Below are positions 35,170-45,250 of a stretch of DNA of 64,000 nt, one piece after another. A program made the position numbers and the translations under genes. The DNA lies in NCBI GenBank assembly GCA_001414485.1, contig LLEY01000018.1:1-64000 (forward strand), in the 5' to 3' direction. The stretch's first letter is position 1; every line of letters starts with the position of its first letter. The notes beneath the pieces are model-generated. The model had not been told where the DNA came from. It was given only the letters and a program-made list of their open reading frames with translations, and ran no database searches. The stretch is from Calycina herbarum (Eukaryota; Ascomycota; Leotiomycetes; Helotiales; Pezizellaceae).

Positions 35170-36187
35170 TTATGCCTCCTGGAAAGCAGCTGGGAAACGT
35201 CTGATGTTATCGGCCAACTTTCCATGGTTGCTTAAGAACTGAACATATGCACCATCAACCAAGACTGCTCCTGCGGCCTTCTTGTCCATGTACTCCTCAC
35301 GACGAAGAGGTGTGAAACCCCAGTTCTTGGAGACAATGATCTTTTGGCGACCTGGGAACTTGTATTGTGATCGTCGGAGGGCCTCGAGAGCGGTGGCACG
35401 GTCTGGCAGAGTGTTAGAAATAATACAAGTCGTAAAACACCTTTCAAAACTTACGAGAATCACGAGTTCGGACACTCAAGATGATTTGACCAATGTTGAC
35501 ACGGGCAACACTTCCATTTGGCTTTCCCCAAGCACCACGCATTCCAGTTTGCAATCTATCGGCACCGGCACATGACAACATCTTGTTGATACGGACGACG
35601 TGGAATGGGTGGACACGGACACGGAGATGGAAGGATTCCTTTCCGGCGACCTTGACCAAGTACCTGAAAGAAGGCTGTTAGTATATACTCCACGATATCC
35701 TCCCATTGTTCCCAAGGTCTCGATTCCAAGCTCCCAGTGTAGTATGTCCTCCCTCGATCCCGCAGAATTCGTCATGGGTACACTCACTTGTTGGCGCAAA
35801 TACGGGCGGCTTCCAAAGCCTCGGAACTCAATTGTTCATACTCGTTGGAAACCAAGTGGATGCAGAGAGGGAACTCATCGACGTTCGCACGCTTTCGGCC
35901 GAGATCGAAGATACGAATCTTTGGGTCTGGGACACCACGGTTGAATCTGGACTTAGGATACGGCTGTGAGAGTCGCAAAGTTAGCAGATGATCACATTTG
36001 ATAATATGAAGCTCGGGCAAGACGTAGTATATTCGGAGAGTCGATGGGAATTCCTCCTCGTGGCAAAGTTTCACGCCAGACTCCAAATTCCCATCTCCTC
36101 CCCCAAATGTCGTCGCAACGTCGAAAAAAGAACCCTACGCACCTTGTTCTTGCAGTATCTGTAACATCTCGCTGGGCGGCGGGCCAT
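35170..36187 (-). CDS. RPL10: 60S ribosomal protein L10 (uL16)
   Basis: Four exons on the minus strand: 36187-36143, 35963-35788, 35663-35455 and 35402-35170, 220 aa. uL16 joins late in 60S assembly, close to the peptidyl-transferase centre. Visible in order: [70 protein letters not shown] split over the exons, then [15 protein letters not shown] and [13 protein letters not shown]. The first exon encodes only 15 residues and intron 1 is 179 bp, long for this locus; early long introns are common in fungal ribosomal-protein genes. Tandem with RPL30 on the same strand. Confidence 0.96.
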
Positions 36188-36690
36188 CTTGAATGATTTC
36201 GAGGTGGGCTTGACGTTGTGTTGTGTTTGGAGTTGGAGAGTAGAAACCGCTTTGCTTAGGTGGTTTCGAGGCTTAGAAATCGACTTTCCGCTAAGCGAAT
36301 TTTGCGCCCACTACGGTGAATTTTCTCAAATGCGGGGACCCGGTGAATTTGAAGGAATGACCGTAGATGTATTGTAAGAACAATCAATTTATTTCACCGG
36401 GGATGTACGCTTTTAAAGGATTCATTGCTTATTATTTGCCTGCGGAGTCATTCATGTTTTAAAGTTGTGAAGGCGATTTTGTTGATTTCAAATCGCTCTC
36501 TCGGAACTTTTCATCGGCGTTAAGGCTGCCATTCCTTCTCAGAACTTCAGCTGTCAATCCTAATCGTTCAATAGTATAGATCACGAAGCGTTCCTGCATT
36601 TGTATGAGAAGAAGTATCATTCCGTATGCTATGAGCTATGCATTACACCAATGACCTATCAATCCATAATTTCTCCTGATTTTGCACCAC
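36188..36690. promoter_or_regulatory. RPL10 promoter region downstream of RPL30
   Basis: About 500 bp between the RPL30 stop and the RPL10 start, both on the minus strand. It must hold the RPL10 promoter and the RPL30 3' end. No specific element is asserted. Confidence 0.45.
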
Positions 36691-37239
36691 CTAAGCAGTT
36701 TGTCCAGAAAGGATATCTGAATCTCCAGCATCCAACACAGCCATGGTGGAGCATCTGAAGAGCTTTCCGCATGCGGTACCCAATTCAATCTGTCGTCGAG
36801 AAAAGTAAGCAAATGATTTGTACCCTCCAAAGTCAGAGACTTTTTCGCTGGGTCACTCCTTCACAGACCAAAGTCTGATCGCCAGGAGTTTGGAGAAGCA
36901 CGCTTCATCCATTGGGAAGGGAATGTATGTGTATACTCACGTTGTTACCCTGGAAGTGGTGGACGTTGGTCTTGGACAACATGGAGTAGTACTCGAGTTC
37001 ACTCTTTCGGAGAGGAGGGGTGTTGCCAGCAATGATGACGAGCTTGGCCTTTCCGGATCGGAGGGTCTTGAGGGTTGACTTGTATCCGAGGGTGACTGTG
37101 AGGGACTTGTTAGAGGTGATGGTCCACAAGGCAAAGCTGAGGGCATCTTCATGTTCGTACCTTTACCAGACTTCATGACAAGCGCAAGACGCGAGTTGAT
37201 TCCGTCGGCGGACTTCTTAGCTTTCTTGGTTGGTGCCAT
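36691..37239 (-). CDS. RPL30: 60S ribosomal protein L30 (eL30)
   Basis: Three exons on the minus strand: 37239-37161, 37095-36941 and 36789-36691, giving 110 aa, the normal length. It begins [20 protein letters not shown]; exon 2 has [39 protein letters not shown] and VHHFQGNN; exon 3 has [20 protein letters not shown] and ends DILSGQTA. In yeast, L30 binds its own transcript near intron 1 and blocks splicing; whether the short intron here can do so is not visible. The last exon (33 codons) was found by phase and motif. Confidence 0.96.
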
Positions 37240-38268
37240 CGTTGCGTGTGAAGATCGAGATGATCTTAGATGTGTGGTTCAGTTGAGACGCTCCGGCAGG
37301 AGAAGATGATTGATTGTTGCGGAGTGGTGTTGTTGACGTTGGTTGATGCGGATCAAAAAAGTTCGAGGCAATTTTTGGAAATGTGCTCCGCGGTGGGAGA
37401 TTATCGCGGGGAAAGGTAAGCCCGAGAGACGGTCACATGATCGTCTTCTTTGCACGTGATTTGTCTCATCCTTTGTCTTCCGAGCAATCAACCAGTCATC
37501 TCATAACCTTTGCCTCACTCCAAGGAAGGGAATCTCTTCAAATATAGCATGCATTATACCCAAAACACAAGGACTATGGAGAATAGTCCAATCATTCGAG
37601 TCAATCAAGTAAACCTCTCTTACGCAGGAACCAGCCGTTGGTCTGTTACCTCTCCTTTTAGAACGGAAAGAGAGTTGAACAGTCTACATAGGGAATTTCC
37701 TTGAGGAGCTTCTAAGTCGGCATTGCCAAACGGTACCATCAATTCCAATTTGTGATTCAAGCTGATTCAAGCATGACCATGCCACTCGCGTTTCATTGTA
37801 ATGCTTGAGACAGCCTTCCATGGGAAAAGGAGATCAAATTCCTGGCCATATGTCGTCGTGATAAGAAGCGGACGCGAGGGATTATGCAAACCTGATTCAC
37901 AGTCAATGTCAACAACAACGCACACAATAACATGCCAGCTCTGCACCTCCACTCATAGAGCACCAAGTCTCTGCATGATACCCGTTATACCTTCTCTTAA
38001 TCTGCCTTGAGCCTCTTGCCCCTTTCTCTTGCGAACTTGTTGTCTCCAGCGACAACGTTGAAGATATCTCGGCTTAGCCCAGGTATCCCCGGCTGTGCTT
38101 CTACAGTGTTTCTATTAATAACAGGGGTCACGTCAGGAGTTGAGCTAGCCACCAAATCAGTGATCATCGCGAATTCCACGAGCTAGCTTCTCATCCGACA
38201 ACAACAGCATTCTTTATTTCCCCGACCAAGCCAAATCATTCTTTTGGCGCTTTTAAACAGACACCACC
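37240..38268. promoter_or_regulatory. Divergent upstream region of RPL30 and the coiled-coil gene
   Basis: About 1 kb between divergent start codons. A small 60-70 codon frame occurs on each strand without features. It should contain both promoters. Confidence 0.45.
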
Positions 38269-40253
38269 ATGTCTGCAGTCACGAAAAAACCACTATCAGG
38301 CACCCCGAGTGGCCGAAGAACCTCTACAGATCCTCCCGGCGCAGCACCCTCGAGGACACCGGTGACAGCGCGTTCGCCCGTTCCTTCTTCCCCAACTGCG
38401 AATGGCGTCGCTCGAACCAGATCCATTAGGGGAGGCACTCATACTCTGTCTGCCCGCGGCTCGATATCTAGACCCGGAGCCGGTACCTCGAATCTCAGTC
38501 AAAGCAGCGCAGCTTCCGATGCAGATGAGGACGCTCGAGCAGAGACGGTCGCAGCGTTGGATGATCTAAAGGAGCGCTTGCATAAAGCGGAACTGGTGTC
38601 AGAACAATTCCAGAAACAATCCCAAGTTCTGCAGTCACGATTAGATGATTCTGTAAAGGAGCAAGGGAAACTCGAAGAGCGTCTACACGAAACCGATGAG
38701 AGATTAGAACAACTCGAAAATGAGAAGAGCAAGGCCCTCAAGCAGAGCCGGGAGTTGGAGAATATCTACGAAGGCGAGAGAAGTTCCATGACCAAGGAAA
38801 GGGAGGAAATGGCTACAAGGGAAGAAGAAATGCAGACCATCATCCAACGATTAAAGGATTCCCTAAGCTCAAGATCCAATACCGACGAGGAGTCTAGACT
38901 GTCGAGAAGATGTAAGTATATTTTATGCCGTATAATCGGAATCATATTCTAACTCAAATAGCAAACAACTCCTCCCCCAGTCTTGAGGGTCAGTTTGCAC
39001 CTCCCTCCGCCAGCGGTCTCAATCGTAGCGACTCTCGCAACAACTCGAAATTGGTTCTCCAGAAAGACAAATTGATTGAATCACTAAGATTGGAGCTTGC
39101 TGAAGCGCAAATCAAACTTGTCGAATCAGAGAATATGGGTGGTGGACGTATGCAGGAGGTTGAGAGATTATTATTGGAAGCACGAATGACGAATGCACGA
39201 TTAATGGAAGACAACGAAAGCTATCAACTTTTATTATCCGAGAAGACCTTGGCCGGAGATTTCTCAAAGAGCGATTTCATGGGTTCTGCCGCAAACCAAG
39301 ATGCTCTCAGCGCATTGGAGGGTCGAACTGCAGCACCTAGTCTGGCAGACGAATTATCCGACGCCTCAGAGGGAGAGAGCGACAACTATAGACGCCTAGA
39401 AGCCGAATTGAAGTCTGCAAAGGACCAGAACAAAGCATTAACATTATATATCAACAAGATTATCGAACGACTGCTAATGCATCAAGATTTCGAAGCCATC
39501 TTAGATCAATCATCAGCCTTCAAACCAGGAGCAGGAGCAAACACAGAAAAGGAGCTCCCACCACCCCCACCACCAAAAGAACAAGCAAGTGGCGCCTCAA
39601 TTCTCCAACGAGCCAAGTCCGTAGCTATGGGAGCAACCAAACGCCCACGTCCTCAATCACAAATGCCAGCTGCAAAATCCGGGTTCTCAGACCCAGACAC
39701 CGCACCAAGCATTCCATTCGGCCTCAATCGATCCACCAGTTTCCGCACTGGTCGACCAATGAGTGAGCAATACACTGGTGGCCACGGAGCCGCCAGCGTC
39801 GTAAACCAAATGTACAAAGGCGGCCAAACCTCACCACCCCTCCACGGTCCACAGACTCCTCGTACGTCTCAATCCTTCTTCGCTCCTCCCGTCGCAGGCG
39901 GAAACCCCAATGCTCAACATCGAGCCCCAAGTGCCGGACAGGTTCCTACAGCAGGAAATTTCCCCGGCATGAAGAGCGAGACTAGTAGTATGAGTGGGGA
40001 TTCGGGCGAGGTTTCTACCCCGCCTAGTCAGAGTCCTCCGAGGGGGCATGCGGCGGAGAAGGCTACTACTTTTGCGGGGAATAAACCGCGTCCATTGAGG
40101 TTGGTGCAGGATCAGAATGAGAGTATGCGGAAGACTAGTGCGGAACTTGATGAGGAGAAGAGGGCTAAGCGGGCGAGCTGGATTGGATGGGCGTTTGGGA
40201 AGAAGGATGAGGGTGCTGCTGGGGCCGGGACGGAGGATGCTATTAAGGAGTAA
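38269..40253 (+). CDS. Coiled-coil protein with disordered, proline-rich tail
   Basis: Two exons, 38269-38911 and 38962-40253, 644 aa. The intron runs GTAAGT to AATAG with a CTAAC branch site. Residues 1-85 are Ser/Pro/Arg-rich. A long charged coiled coil follows (about 90-215, with heptad-like LKERLHKAELVSEQF and RLEQLENEKSKALKQSREL). After the intron, a second coiled coil (about 235-300) leads to the compact motif NYRRLEAELKSAKDQNKAL then LYINKIIERLLMHQDFEAIL (about 370-415). Then comes PPPPPP, a basic patch and a disordered tail ending RAKRASWIGWAFGKKDEG, whose Trp/Phe-rich end could contact membranes or a partner. Such layouts occur in cytoskeletal or polarity scaffolds; no specific function is claimed. 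Confidence 0.85.
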
Positions 40254-41887
40254 TGAGGAATTCGAAATTGGATAGGGAGATGGCAATTCACATGAGCGAT
40301 GGATGGGTATATTGTAATGTATGGGTGGATGGGATACTCATGGGTATTATCAGCGACGACATGGAGGGGATTGACACGACTGGATGTATACGATGGGGAT
40401 TTTTTGGGATTGGGTTGTTGGATGGATTATTACACCTTTTTTGTTTTTTTGGATGCAACTTTTTGTCATTCTTTCTTCTTTTTAGGATACCCCCATACAA
40501 TACCTCAGCACCCTATTCCTTAGCAACTTTGTTGGCTTTTCTTCTTGGTGGTTCTTTTTCTACTTTCTTCTTGGGTGGCGTTTTTGAAAGCTTTTGAGTT
40601 GCAGTATGAAATATTAAACTTTTTTAACCTGGAGTTATGTGGATACTAATTTGTTGACTAACTTTGATGGCTATTGTTCTGCTTTGAGCGTGTTGCATGA
40701 GGTTCTCAAATTGAGAGAGGTTGGGAAATCTTTGCTCTCCGATCATCGGGATGGGAGAATTTTGATATTCATACCCTTTTCTTGCCTAACTTTTTTTCTC
40801 GTGAGCTGCGAGTGAGCTGTGAGTAAGTCACAAGTAATCTGCGAGTAAGCCACGAGCTCGAATGCCACTAGTAAGCTAGTAACCAAAGCCAAATTTGGGG
40901 GCCAAAAATGGTTGTGAGTAATCTCTCGGTTGTCGAGTGAGCGATCACTTGTCGAGTAAACCATCAAGTGTGGAGTGAGCTATTAAGTGGGGAGTGAGCT
41001 ATCACTTGTCGAGTAAACCATCAAGTGACGGGTAAACCAAGCACCAGGTTTGGGGGCCAAAAGAAGTCACGAGTAAAGAAATATTGAGTACCTTTGGGGG
41101 GATGTCCACCGTACATGGGATTCTGTCGATGAATGTGAGGGATTATAGGGTGTGGGGTTTTAAAGTTGGTTTGATTTTATGGCTTTGGAGAGCTAGTTTC
41201 TGAGATTGGGTACTGGGCGAATAACTGGTTACTAGGGTAGCTGGAACTCGAGGTTAGTGCTTGGATTTTTAGTACGAAGCGGACTTGGGGTTGAGCTTGT
41301 AGGGGATTTTTAGTATGAAAAGTATCCTCAAAATTAAAGGCTCCTCCTCTCTTCGATCTGGAAAGTCTATCTGTGATATGCTAAAAAAGATGCTTATTTG
41401 TCGTATTTTGGAGATGAGCATAAATTTACTACCTAATCTCTAAGCTGTAGAGTTTATTTTAAGCCCTAATATACACGTGTTTTGTGCCCTCTTGAATTTT
41501 TGCTCCCCCGAAACTCTGACCTGCGAGTCTATTTCCTTGCTTCCCAGGTCTGTATCTGCTACGCTTCTATTGATTAGTAAAAACTACTATCAAAGATAGT
41601 AATCGACAATTAATACCTTCATCTAAGACTTGGCTAATTGCTTGGCTAATTGCTTCATCATAGTACATTTCCGCGTGACTTAAATGGTTGTTCCTATTAG
41701 ATACCTCTCCACTTTTCTCCAACCCACTCTCCCGGAGGACGCGGAAAGTGGCACCATTACTTCATGCTTCCAGAAGTACCAATGTACATAACTTAACGCA
41801 AACAACATAAAAGATTATGAAACCTAAGAGAAGATTTAATTAGCCTCTGGCGCATCTAGCTATATTTTTGTTATATTTTTTTAATTA
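40254..41887. other. Intergenic region with degenerate short repeats
   Basis: 3' flank of the coiled-coil gene, then a repeat patch at 40795-41080 (separate entry) and AT-rich DNA up to the foldback element. No coding sequence is seen. Confidence 0.5.
40795..41080. repeat. Degenerate repeats of GAGTAA(G/A)CCA-C-AAGTG words
   Basis: Words such as GAGTGAGC(G/T)AT(C/T)A, CACTTGTCGAGTAAACCATC and AAGTG(T/A)(G/C)GAGTGAGCTA recur in quick succession. The string CACTTGTCGAGTAAACCATC appears twice, near 40948 and 41003. GGGGGCCAAAA also appears twice, near 40900 and 41051. It looks like a nested tandem array or mobile-element remnant. Confidence 0.5.
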
Positions 41888-42308
41888 ACGTGGTTTATCA
41901 GCGAGTCGATCATATCACCGAGTCGATCACTAAAAATACATACAAAAAACGTCTGTGCAACCCTAGTAAAGATCTGTAATTCTTAATAAAAATTAATAAA
42001 ATTAAAAACCTTACTTTATTACTATATATATAAATAATATTAGAAATCTTAGATACTAACTAACGATTCGCTTAAAATTACCCCTGTATTCATAGATTTT
42101 TTTTAATTTCTTTAATAACTTAGCTATTATAATTAGTTAGTATCTAAGATTTCTAATATTATTTATATATATAGTAATAAAGTAAGGTTTTTAATTTTAT
42201 TAATTTTTATTAAGAATTACAGATCTTTACTAGGGTTGCACAGACGTTTTTTGTATGTATTTTTAGTGATCGACTCGGTGATATGATCGACTCGCTGATA
42301 AACCACGT
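41888..42308. mobile_element. Foldback/MITE element: perfect 176-bp inverted arms, 69-bp loop
   Basis: The left arm 41888-42063 and right arm 42133-42308 are, by base-by-base reading, perfect reverse complements. Outer ends read ACGTGGTTTATCAGCGAGTC. The loop is 42064-42132. A TA dinucleotide flanks each end (41886-41887 and 42309-42310), fitting a TA target duplication as in Tc1/mariner-type elements. The inner half of each arm is very AT-rich. There is no coding capacity. It sits about 210 bp upstream of a tRNA gene. Confidence 0.8.
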
Positions 42309-42515
42309 TAGTTGTTGTTGTGTTTTCACGTTGCGATTTTGGTACTTGTAGAGCCGCAAGTAATAGTGCCACTTTCCGTTTCCACCGGGAGCCACTCACT
42401 AATTCCCCACCACCAACCCACTATAAAAATATTTTATTAAGTGGACCTCCAACGCACCAGACAGTCAGAGTTTCAAATAAGAAAAAGTTTTCCATCAAAA
42501 ATAGAAACATAAAAT

Positions 42516-42612
42516 GGCCTCTTGGTCTAGTGGTATGATTCACGCTTTGGGTTCGTCTCATTTGGGACTAAGCGCATGTGTGAGGTCTCCGGTTCGATCC
42601 CGGAAGGGGCCC
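42516..42612 (+). tRNA. tRNA-Pro (anticodon UGG) with a 25-nt intron
   Basis: The acceptor stem pairs GGCCTCT (42516-42522) with AGGGGCC (42605-42611); base 42612 is the discriminator. The D arm contains GGTCTAGTGGTATGA, which is also a good A box. The anticodon stem CACGC (42541-42545) pairs with GTGTG (42578-42582); the loop is TT-TGG-G, then the intron 42552-42576, then T. The intron sits one base 3' of the anticodon, the standard nuclear position. The T arm is TCCGG-TTCGATC-CCGGA, the B box. A T-run terminator lies a few tens of bases downstream. Confidence 0.93.
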
Positions 42613-43289
42613 ATTAGAATTTGCTTTCCTTTTGCCCTTTTTTGCTTCTCTCTGGGTCTCTGAAGAGGTGGAGGAGATGTTGGGAGCCTAGAACCACGGG
42701 TCTGTGCGTACAGGGCATTTTAACGAGTTTTAGCCTCTCTACTAATAAATATATAACTAGTATCTACTATCGACATATAGATTTAACTGAACTCTAACCT
42801 CTAAGATAGTAGTTACTAGGTACTAATCTAGCTCTAGTTAGAGTTATAGAACTTCGGCTAAATTCTTATAATGCGTAGTATTATAAATTATATAATTATA
42901 ACTTTAAAAAGAATTAAAAGTTATAATAGTTATAAAAGTAAATATTAGTTAATATAAGAATACTTAATTAGAGATATCTAATAGATTCTTTATTAAAAGT
43001 TGTTTTATAAATTATTTATTAAATTTAATTAAATAATAATAATAATTAACTGGAGACTTTAACAAATTATTTACTAAAAGTAACTATATAAATAGTTAGC
43101 TAAAGTCTTTTAATAGATTATTTACTAAAAGTTACTATATAAATAATTAGCTAGAGACTTTTAATAGATTACCTACTAGAGAAGAAAGTTGCTAGGGAAT
43201 TTTATTAGATCAAGGCGGTTGAGAAGAGTTTTTGAATTAAGAGTGTCAAATATTTTAGGTGTAATATGTTTTTCACAGGGCTGCAGTAA
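42613..43289. other. AT-rich intergenic stretch, possibly mutated repeat
   Basis: From about 42720 to 43160 the sequence is extremely AT-rich, with recurring words such as ACTAAAAGTTACTATATAAAT and (AT)TTAATAGATTA at roughly 80-bp spacing. It has no coding capacity. It could be an old repeat degraded by RIP-like C-to-T change; composition alone does not prove that. Confidence 0.5.
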
Positions 43290-43496
43290 TCAGCACGTTG
43301 GGAGTTTGGGAAGTTGATTTACAAAGGAGGCGATATCAACGGAATGTATCCAAACGTCTTGTAGATGTCCGAGGTGAGCTTGAGTGAAGTCGCAGAGGTT
43401 TTCGAGAATAAAACAGGTCTGATCAATATAAGAGTCTACAGCTATAACTGTTTCCTCTAATATATTGCTTTCCTCTCCTGGTATGTCTACTGACAT
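43290..43496 (-). pseudogene. Truncated third copy of the 2EXR-type gene
   Basis: The frame reads LEETVIAVDSYIDQTCFILE then NLCDFTQAHLGHLQDVWI and VNQLPKLPTC before a stop. It aligns with the central part of the intact neighbour (HVRHLRDIW, LEQLPKLTTC) and even better with the decayed copy near 29.27 kb (ENLCDFTKAQLRYLRVIW). It has no 2EXR start and no C-terminal part, so it is a fragment of a tandem duplication directly downstream of the intact gene. Confidence 0.65.
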
Positions 43497-44452
43497 CTAA
43501 AATTTAATCCCCAATGCTCTAATATAATAGAACCCCTCCTCGCACTCGATGAATTCGTCATCGGAAATAAAACACTTTCCAGTGTTCAGATTCATGAAAT
43601 AACTCTAAACAAAGTGAATTAGTATAGCTCCAACAGCCAAAAGAACCTTCCTTTTGAGTGCCACTTACTTTGAATTTCCTCTGAGGCCATGAAAAACTAT
43701 GTCTAGTCGTGTGCATGCACGTAGTTTCGAAAGAAACACTACAAGGAAATGTGACCCGGGTTAAATAACCAGACAAGCTGCTCAAGACCTCACTTGGGGC
43801 TGGAGAGCAGAGCCTCTCAAGGTGAGCGGGAAGATTTTCTGTATTGAGATTGTTGAATGTTTCGGGTGTCATTGCACTCCTATATCCCAACAATTGGCAG
43901 GTTGTGAGCTTGGGAAGTTGCTCGAGAAGAATGGAGAGTCCATCGTGTTTGGCTGTAGTAAGAAACCAGATATCTCGCAGATGTCGAACATGATTTTGGG
44001 CAAATTTTGAGAGGGTTATTGAGAGAAACTTGGCTTGAGAGCAAAAAGCAATGTGTGCCGATATGCGTGTCTTCTCCCACTATCAAAAGATGTCTCGGGA
44101 TTCGGCACAGGATAAATGCTAGGGTTCAGGAATGATTCAAGAATGATTCAGGAGTGATTCAAGATGAAAAAAGTGGGAGAATGGTCCCCCCATTACCTAC
44201 GTATATTGCTCTTGCTTCTTCGTAGAGCTGACGGCATACCAAGACCAAGTTCCAGTGATTAGTGCTTATGGAATAATATAACGATCTTCCAGATATATGA
44301 ACATAGCCGTGTGGCTTTACAGAGCGAGAAAATGTAATTCTAGAGCCGCCGAAGGCGTAGCGATAGATGATGTGACGAATTTCAAGAGGGATTCTGGTGA
44401 AGAGGAAACATTCGGTGGGTGTTGCGACTTCAGTGTTGTTGGTGGTGTCCAT
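43497..44452 (-). CDS. 2EXR-domain protein whose first intron is an introner-like element
   Basis: Three exons on the minus strand: 44452-44201, 44079-43669 and 43604-43497, giving 256 aa. All junctions are phase 0. The N-terminus has the 2EXR-type start ECFLFTRIPLEIRHIIYRYA. The central part reads LVCRQLYEEARAIYW, HVRHLRDIWF, LLEQLPKLTTCQLLGYRSAM and TPETFNNLNTENLPAHLERL; the end is YFMNLNTGKCFISDDEFIE. Intron 1 (44200-44080, 121 bp, GTAGGT...GATAG) is nearly the same sequence as most of intron 2 in the unrelated gene at 59.3-60.5 kb. The two other copies of this gene in the window are broken; this one is intact on this model. The function of 2EXR proteins is unknown. Confidence 0.75.
44080..44200 (-). 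repeat. Introner-like element, copy B: a whole intron of the 2EXR gene
   Basis: A 121-bp intron with donor GTAGGTAATGGGG, a TCTCCCACTTTTT tract, tandem words TCTTGAATCACTCCTGAATC, then CCTGTGCCGAATCCCGAGA and acceptor TTTTGATAG. The same blocks in the same order occur at 59878-60012 in another gene. Splicing it out joins Y84 and W85 in phase 0; a paralogue at 29192-29200 lacks it at exactly this point. Confidence 0.8.
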
Positions 44453-45250
44453 GATTGTTTCTGGGGTTGTGATGGCGGGTTGTAAGTTGAGTTGAATGAT
44501 ACATTAATAGCTGTACATCATGAAGACTTAAACTGTCCACAAGCTACAAAAGAGTTTGAAGGAACAAGATATAATTATAGATGTGCCCTTGCCCTAACCT
44601 ACCCTAACCTAATTACAGAAGAAAGCCTTTTGTACTTCACCTAATAATTTCCTGTGCTTAAGCTACATGCATTCACGCAAAGCCTGCACAGGAACACTAC
44701 CTTCAAACTTCTTAGCTTTGGTAATTCAGTGGTCCAGTGGCAGCTTTTAAGGAGAAATAGTTTAAACTCGTCAAGAGATTTTCAATTGGTATACTTACCT
44801 CCTCAAAGTTCAACTGAAAAACCTGGATCAAGACTAGCCTATAGGTGAAAATTAACAAGAAAGGAAATTTGTCTTACAGAGATCTAATATAAGAGAAATC
44901 TAAACAAACCCTCTCATCTTCCTCAAGAACAAGTCTTTAATACATACACTATCAAATTGTTAAAATTACCAGCTAGTAGATATAAGCGAGGAAAGAGCAA
45001 AAATTTATGTTAGTAGGTTGCATATGTTGTTTTTTACAATTGGAGTTTAGTTTCACAGTGGCATTAATAATCAATTATCACTTTTAGGTTAATAAATTTT
45101 AGAAGTTAGGATGTGATTTAACATTATGTGGTAAGTGGCTCGTGATATAACAGGAGAGGAGTTTCTCTCAGATGTCTATATCAACTTGGTGTGTGGCAGA
45201 CTGATAGTTGGAGTCTGAAAAGTCTACAATATTATCATCGGATGACTTCA
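44453..45250. other. Intergenic region, nothing convincing
   Basis: Contains the 2EXR gene promoter and the 3' flank of the 458-aa gene. A CCTAACCTACCCTAACCTAA tract lies at about 44593-44612. It is telomere-like in look but far too short to call. No gene. Confidence 0.5.

Noticed and set aside
35664..35787. snoRNA inside an RPL10 intron
   Set aside because: No C/D box pair or H/ACA layout could be found by eye in either ribosomal-protein gene's introns.
40795..42308. CRISPR-like array or prokaryotic element
   Set aside because: Repeats are degenerate and unequal in spacing, the genome is eukaryotic, and the long inverted repeat is a foldback element.
44593..44612. CCTAACC words as a telomere or subtelomere remnant
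   Set aside because: Only about two or three imperfect units, far from any array; chance or at most interstitial.
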